DNA from: Acetobacteraceae bacterium
Lineage (GTDB): Bacteria; Pseudomonadota; Alphaproteobacteria; Acetobacterales; Acetobacteraceae
Assembly (NCBI GenBank): GCA_031291795.1
Contig: JARLIJ010000287.1
Location: 1-41,879 of the forward strand
Direction of reading: 5' to 3'
DNA length: 41,879 nt
How positions within the stretch are numbered: position 1 is the first letter of the stretch; each line of letters starts with the position of its first letter. Below are positions 37,283 through 41,879 of this stretch, piece after piece. The notes below the pieces were generated by a model. That model was given only the letters and a program-made list of their open reading frames with translations, had not been told where the DNA came from and did not search any database. The position numbers and the translations under genes were made by a program.

Positions 37283-37924
37283 TTACTCAGTCAAAATCGT
37301 CGAGCCGCGATTGCCGATCATCGCCAGCAACTCCCGCCGCGTGGTCGGGTCGTCGCGGAAAGCACCCAGCATGCGGCTGGTCACCATCGTCACACCCGGC
37401 TTGTGGACACCGCGGGTCGTCATGCATTGGTGTGCGGCCTCGATCACCACGGCAACGCCGCGCGGCACCAGCACGTCCTGGATCGTGTTGGCGATCTGTG
37501 CCGTCAGCTTCTCCTGGATCTGCAGCCGCTTGGCGTAGGCGTCCACCACGCGCGCCAGCTTGCTGATGCCGACGACGCGGCGATGCGGCAGGTAGGCGAC
37601 ATGCACTCGGCCGATGATCGGCGCCATGTGGTGCTCGCAGGTGCTTTCCAGCCGGATGTCGCGCAGCAGTACGATCTCGTCGTAGCCGTCGGTCTCTGCG
37701 AAGGTTCGTTCAAGCAGGGCCACCGGATCGACGGCGTAGCCCACGAAGAATTCCTGGAACGCGCGGGTCACGCGCTTCGGCGTATCGAGCAACCCCTCGC
37801 GGGCCGGGTCGTCGCCGGCCCAGCGCAGCAGCGTTCGGACGGCGGCTTCCGCTTCCTCCCGTGACGGGCGCAGGTCCGACGCCGTGGTGCCGGCGCGGCC
37901 GGAAGCAGGGGTCACGATGTTCAC
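37283..37924 (-). CDS. folE: GTP cyclohydrolase I
   Basis: [65 protein letters not shown]. Confidence 0.97.
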   Translation of the reverse strand: MNIVTPASGRAGTTASDLRPSREEAEAAVRTLLRWAGDDPAREGLLDTPKRVTRAFQEFFVGYAVDPVALLERTFAETDGYDEIVLLRDIRLESTCEHHMAPIIGRVHVAYLPHRRVVGISKLARVVDAYAKRLQIQEKLTAQIANTIQDVLVPRGVAVVIEAAHQCMTTRGVHKPGVTMVTSRMLGAFRDDPTTRRELLAMIGNRGSTILTE

Positions 37925-38037
37925 CGAAGAGGTTCCTCCGCGTTGGCTTGCTTGGGGGAGGGGGGCTCCGCCAGCGGCGATATGGGACCACGCGCCATGA
38001 CCACAAGACGGCGAGCGGCCAAGGGAACAACCGCGCC

Positions 38038-38535
38038 CTAGTGGACGCGCCCGCCCTGATGGGGGCTGTCGAGACTGAACGCCGGGATCGCCACGTCGAA
38101 GTTCTCGCCCGAGGACGACACCACCATGTGATAGGCGCCGACCATGAAGCCGGACGGCGTATCGAGCGGCGTGCCGGACGTGTATTCGAAGCTTTCTCCC
38201 GGTTCGAGCAGCGGCTGCTCGCCCAGCACGCCGGCGCCATGCACGTGCTGCGTACGCCCACGCGCGTCAGTAATCTGCCAGGTGCGACGCAGCAGTTGCA
38301 CAGCCTCGCGCCCTTGGTTCTCGATCTTCACGCGGTAAGCCCAGACGAAACGGCTTTCATCCGGTTGAGACTGGTCGGCGAGGAAGAACGACCGCACAGA
38401 TACCCGGACGCCCCGGGTCGTCTTGCAATAGTCCTCTCGCGCGGCGCGTGATTCAACGCGGCGTGGCCGTCCACGGGCCTCGCGCGCTGGGGTGGGGCGC
38501 TCGTTGCGGGCCCCGTCGTCGTCGTCGTGCTGCAT
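38038..38535 (-). CDS. apaG: ApaG-domain protein
   Basis: [75 protein letters not shown]. Confidence 0.95.
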   Translation of the reverse strand: MQHDDDDGARNERPTPAREARGRPRRVESRAAREDYCKTTRGVRVSVRSFFLADQSQPDESRFVWAYRVKIENQGREAVQLLRRTWQITDARGRTQHVHGAGVLGEQPLLEPGESFEYTSGTPLDTPSGFMVGAYHMVVSSSGENFDVAIPAFSLDSPHQGGRVH

Positions 38536-38666
38536 GACACGGCCGCCTTTCCCATGGCCCAATGGGGATTCAAGCCGCAACAGGGGTTCTTGTCCAGCAG
38601 CGTCAATCCGGCCGCAGGGCAATCGCCTGAACGCGGGAAGACCAGAGCTGCGGCTGGCTGGCCCGC

Positions 38667-39370
38667 TTAGCCGGCGATGGCGCACGCCTCGCGGTTGAAC
38701 GGACGGAACGCGCCGGTCTGCGCGATGGTGACGACCGGCTCCAGATCCTGCCATGGATGTCGGTCGGCGGAAGGCGGCCGCACTTGGTAGAGTGTTGCGT
38801 CGAACAGCACTCGGCCATCGCCCCGCAAATGCCCGCTTTGACCGAAAAATGCACTGGCAATCGGCGCATCGTATCGTATCGTTGACCACAAGTGCGTCCC
38901 TTGTGTCCGAAGCTGCCACGGCTCGCAGGTAGTGGATGACCGTGGCGTAGGTCTCGGCATGGGCGCGACTGGGCTTGGTGCCCAGTTTTGCTGCTAGACG
39001 GTCGGTGAACGCGCGAGCGGGATCGTTTTTGGTCCCAGTAGAACCAGGTCACGAGGTGCAGCCCCTGCATTGCGTCGAGGCCAGCGTCATGGATCTCCGG
39101 CAAGTAGGTCTGCAACGCCGCGACGCGATGGGACGGCTGCAAACAGCCCGCTTCGGCGTGCCTGGTGTACCTGGCGGATCAGTTCGTCCCCGGTGCTGCC
39201 GAGCAGCACGGCGTGTGCGCGGCAGTATCCTCCGCCCAATGGGTGGCGATCCGTGCGCACGCGGCGCCTGTCAGCTCCGAGGTGGTTGCGACGGTGACCA
39301 GAAGCGTGCGCCACCGGGTCCGGGCGAGGTCCTGCACCGCCAGCGCGGCGGCGGTGCCCAGCACGCCGAC
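38667..39370 (-). pseudogene. Branched-chain-amino-acid-type ABC transporter substrate-binding protein, frameshifted remnant
   Basis: Fragments in different minus frames: GVLGTAAALAVQDLARTRWRTLLVTVATTSELTGAACARIATHWAEDT; GDELIRQVHQARRSGLFAAVPS; ALQTYLPEIHDAGLDAMQGLHLVTWFYWDQ; NDPARAFTDRLAAKLGTKPSRAHAETYATVIHYLRAVAASDTRDAL; IASAFFGQSGHLRGDGRVLFDATLYQVRPPSADRHPW. Confidence 0.82.
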
Positions 39371-39471
39371 GCGCGGATGGTCCGGTCCTGCTCGGCGGCG
39401 CGGCGGCCGCCCGGGACGGCGGCGCATGCCGTGCGGCGAGGCCATCCAGCCCCGCGCGCCGCGCCGGCATG

Positions 39472-40689
39472 CTACTCGGCGGCGCGCGTCGCAGGGACGC
39501 GGGCAACTGCGGCGAGCGCCTGGCCGAGGTCGTCCTTCAGGTCTTCCACGTCCTCCAACCCGATCGAGAGGCGGATCGTGCCGTCCGTGATGCCCAGGCG
39601 AGCCCGCTCGACCTCACCGATGCGCATATGGGTGGTCGTTGCGGGATGCGTGGCCAACGATTTGGAATCGCCCAGGTTGTTCGATACGGCGATCAGGTTG
39701 AACGCGTTCATGGCAGCGAACGCGCCGGCCTTCCCGCCGACCACCTCGAACGTGACGATGGTGCCGCCTGCGCTCATCTGTTTCGCCGCTAGGGCGCGCT
39801 GCGGGTGGTCCTGCCGGGTCGGGTACCACACCCGGCCGATGGCCGGGTGGGCTGCCAGGAAATCGGCGATGGCGGCGGCACTGCGGCAGCTGGCATCGAC
39901 CCGCAGGGCCAGGGTCTCGATGCCCTTCAGCAGCACCCCGGCGTTGAACGGCGACAGAGTGGGGCCGGTGTTGCGCACGAACGGCAGCAGCGTGTCGTCG
40001 ATCCACTTCTTGTTCGACAGGATTGCGCCGCCTAGCACACGGCCCTGGCCGTCGATGTGCTTGGTGCAGGAATAGACCACGATATCGGCACCCAGGGTCA
40101 GCGGCTGCTGCAACAGCGGCGTGGCGAACACGTTGTCGACCACGACGACCGCACCGGCCTGGTGCGCGAAGTCCGCGACCGCCTGCAGGTCGACCAGCTC
40201 CAGCATCGGGTTGGACGGCGTTTCCAGCAGCACGAGGTTGGCCGGGCGGGACAGCGCTTTGCGCCACTGGTCGAGATCGGCACCGTCGACGAATTCGGTG
40301 GCGATGCCGAACTTCGGCAACAGGGTGGAGACGATCCAGTGGCACGACCCGAACAGCGCGCGCGAGGCCACCACGCGGTCGCCGGCCTTCAGGTGCGACA
40401 GCAGGGCGGCGTTCACCGCGGCCATGCCGGTGGCGGTGGTGCAGCAGGCCTCGGCGCCCTCGATCAGGCATAGCCGGTCCTCCAGCATCTTCACCGTCGG
40501 GTTGGCGAAGCGGGAATACTGGTAGTGCGTGACGGCGCCGGTGAACGTGGCCTCGGCCTGTTCGGCGCTGTCGTAGACATAGCCGGAGGTCAGAAACAGT
40601 GCCTCGGCTGTCTCGCCATGGGCAGTGCGCTGGACACCACCTTGCACGAGGCGGGTGGCGGGACGCAGCTTGCTGGGATCGAGTGGCAT
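39472..40689 (-). CDS. metZ: O-succinylhomoserine sulfhydrylase (Cys/Met PLP-dependent enzyme)
   Basis: TSGYVYDSAEQAEATFTG; YSRFANPTVKMLEDRL; VVVDNVFATPLLQQPLTLGADIVVYSCTKHIDGQGRVLGGAIL; SAM-II-like leader upstream. Confidence 0.92.
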   Translation of the reverse strand: MPLDPSKLRPATRLVQGGVQRTAHGETAEALFLTSGYVYDSAEQAEATFTGAVTHYQYSRFANPTVKMLEDRLCLIEGAEACCTTATGMAAVNAALLSHLKAGDRVVASRALFGSCHWIVSTLLPKFGIATEFVDGADLDQWRKALSRPANLVLLETPSNPMLELVDLQAVADFAHQAGAVVVVDNVFATPLLQQPLTLGADIVVYSCTKHIDGQGRVLGGAILSNKKWIDDTLLPFVRNTGPTLSPFNAGVLLKGIETLALRVDASCRSAAAIADFLAAHPAIGRVWYPTRQDHPQRALAAKQMSAGGTIVTFEVVGGKAGAFAAMNAFNLIAVSNNLGDSKSLATHPATTTHMRIGEVERARLGITDGTIRLSIGLEDVEDLKDDLGQALAAVARVPATRAAE

Positions 40690-40760
40690 GTCAGGGCCCT
40701 TCCAAGATGATGGCCCGACCGATGGAGCAGCCTCGGCCCAAAGCAACGGACCTTCCGCTG

Positions 40761-40816
40761 GCCTCTTTAGCGCGCTTGTTTCACCTCGCCGCAATCCGGC
40801 CGGACAAATCACGAGG
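40761..40816 (-). promoter_or_regulatory. SAM-II riboswitch upstream of metZ
   Basis: Minus strand CCTCG-TGATTTG-TCCGGCCGGATTGCGG-CGAGG-TGAAACAAGCGCGCTAAAGAGGC; P1 CCTCG/CGAGG plus conserved GATTTG, TTGC, TGAAACAA and GCTAAAGAGG blocks; 71 nt from metZ start. Confidence 0.88.
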
Positions 40817-40885
40817 ACCGGCTTCCACCGGCGGCGCGCAAATTAGGCACCGATGCCGGGGCCGTCAATGCGCCGACAGTCGCGT

Positions 40886-40910
40886 GCCGGGGCGGCGCTT
40901 CCGCCCCGGC
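40886..40910 (-). terminator. Putative terminator hairpin between the substrate-binding protein and metZ
   Basis: GCCGGGGCGG-CGCTT-CCGCCCCGGC, perfect 10-bp stem; no strong U-tract. Confidence 0.5.
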
Positions 40911-40934
40911 CTTCCTGTTCAGGCCATCGCCCGG

Positions 40935-41879
40935 TCAGACGGCCGGTGCCACGCCGACATAGCGGTATTGGTGCACCAGGTCGTCGTTCGGGAACGCCGT
41001 GTCGTGCTTGACCTGGAACACCGCGACCACCCGCTGGTTGAGGTCGCCGTTCGGATCGAAGCTGACCTCGCCCTGCAGCGTCTTGAGCTTTGTCGCGGCG
41101 ATCGCGTCCCGCACATTCGTTCGGTCGACTGGCTTGCCCGATTTGGCCACCCGCTCGATCGCATCGATCACCACCAGCACGGCATCGTACGCAGTGATCG
41201 AGTAATCGGACGGCTGCCGGCCGGTCTTGGCGGTGAAGCGCTTCACCCAGGGCTGCAGCTCGGCATCCTCCATCATGTGCGGGGAGGCGACCGTGGCGTA
41301 CCATCCCTCTGAGGCCGGGAAGCCGGCGCCCTGCAGGATCGAGGGGCCATACATGCCGTCGCCGCCTGACTTAATCACATCCGGAATGATGTCATAGGAC
41401 TGCTTGACGAGCTTCACGCCCGCCTGGGCATCGCCGCCGTAATACAGCGCCTGCGCCCCGAGCGATTTTATCTTGGTCAGAACCGGCATGTAATCGGATG
41501 CCTTGGGGTCGAGCCGATCGTGACCCAGCACCTCGATCCCGCGCTTTTTCGCCTGGACTTCGAACGCAGTAGACAGGCCGATGCCGTAGGCGCCGCTGTC
41601 GTCCAGGCCGTAGATTGTCTTCACCTTCAGTGTGTCGGCGAAGTAGTTCGCCATGTTCGGCCCCTGGAAGGCATCGGTCGTCACGGTACGGAAATAGATC
41701 GCCTTGCCCTCGGGGCGGTACTGCGCGGCGAATTTGGGATCCGTGATATCGGGGTTGGTCGAGGTCGGCGTGATGGTTGCGAGGCCACCCTGGCTGAAGA
41801 TCGGCGCCATTGCCTTGCCGGGCGTGCTGCTCATCGGACCGAGCGCGGCGACGACGGAACGATCGGACACCATCTTGCG
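40935..41879 (-). CDS. Branched-chain-amino-acid-type ABC transporter substrate-binding protein (5' truncated by window edge)
   Basis: VAALGPMSSTPGKAMAPIFSQGGLATITPTSTNPDIT; YFRTVTTDAFQGPNMANYFADTLKVKTIYGLDDSGAYGIGLSTAFEVQAKKRG; frame still open at 41879. Confidence 0.93.
   Translation of the reverse strand, partial: RKMVSDRSVVAALGPMSSTPGKAMAPIFSQGGLATITPTSTNPDITDPKFAAQYRPEGKAIYFRTVTTDAFQGPNMANYFADTLKVKTIYGLDDSGAYGIGLSTAFEVQAKKRGIEVLGHDRLDPKASDYMPVLTKIKSLGAQALYYGGDAQAGVKLVKQSYDIIPDVIKSGGDGMYGPSILQGAGFPASEGWYATVASPHMMEDAELQPWVKRFTAKTGRQPSDYSITAYDAVLVVIDAIERVAKSGKPVDRTNVRDAIAATKLKTLQGEVSFDPNGDLNQRVVAVFQVKHDTAFPNDDLVHQYRYVGVAPAV

Overview
High-GC proteobacterial chromosome segment, probably Acetobacteraceae-like (inferred from gene content and composition). 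The left ~8.5 kb reads as the edge of a small biosynthetic cluster: a type I PKS ketosynthase running off the window, a condensation-domain-like acyltransferase, a free ACP and an FkbH-like HAD protein on the minus strand. These are divergent from a MaoC-like hydratase, a radical SAM/B12-like enzyme and an MBOAT acyltransferase. The rest is mainly housekeeping and transport: LysR, an RND pump, a PEP-CTERM protein, a flavoprotein, PrpB, an HDAC-family protein, DUF192, tRNA-Pro(TGG), an HAD phosphatase, Hfq, HflX, an IMPase-family protein, two tandem parvulins, ArgJ, dipeptidase M19, ELM1-like, PuuE-like, a methyltransferase, GT9, FolE, ApaG, MetZ behind a SAM-II riboswitch, and a Liv-type substrate-binding protein. 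Notable non-coding or odd signals include: an AT-less KS-to-LPTxxFQRDRxW junction; two compensating indels that remove the GGGYN motif of the HDAC; a 9-bp inverted repeat over the LysR RBS; a hairpin containing both stop codons of a convergent gene pair; a GGTC microsatellite; a decayed IS3 end; and decayed MFS and substrate-binding-protein genes. All calls come from reading the sequence; no database search was run.
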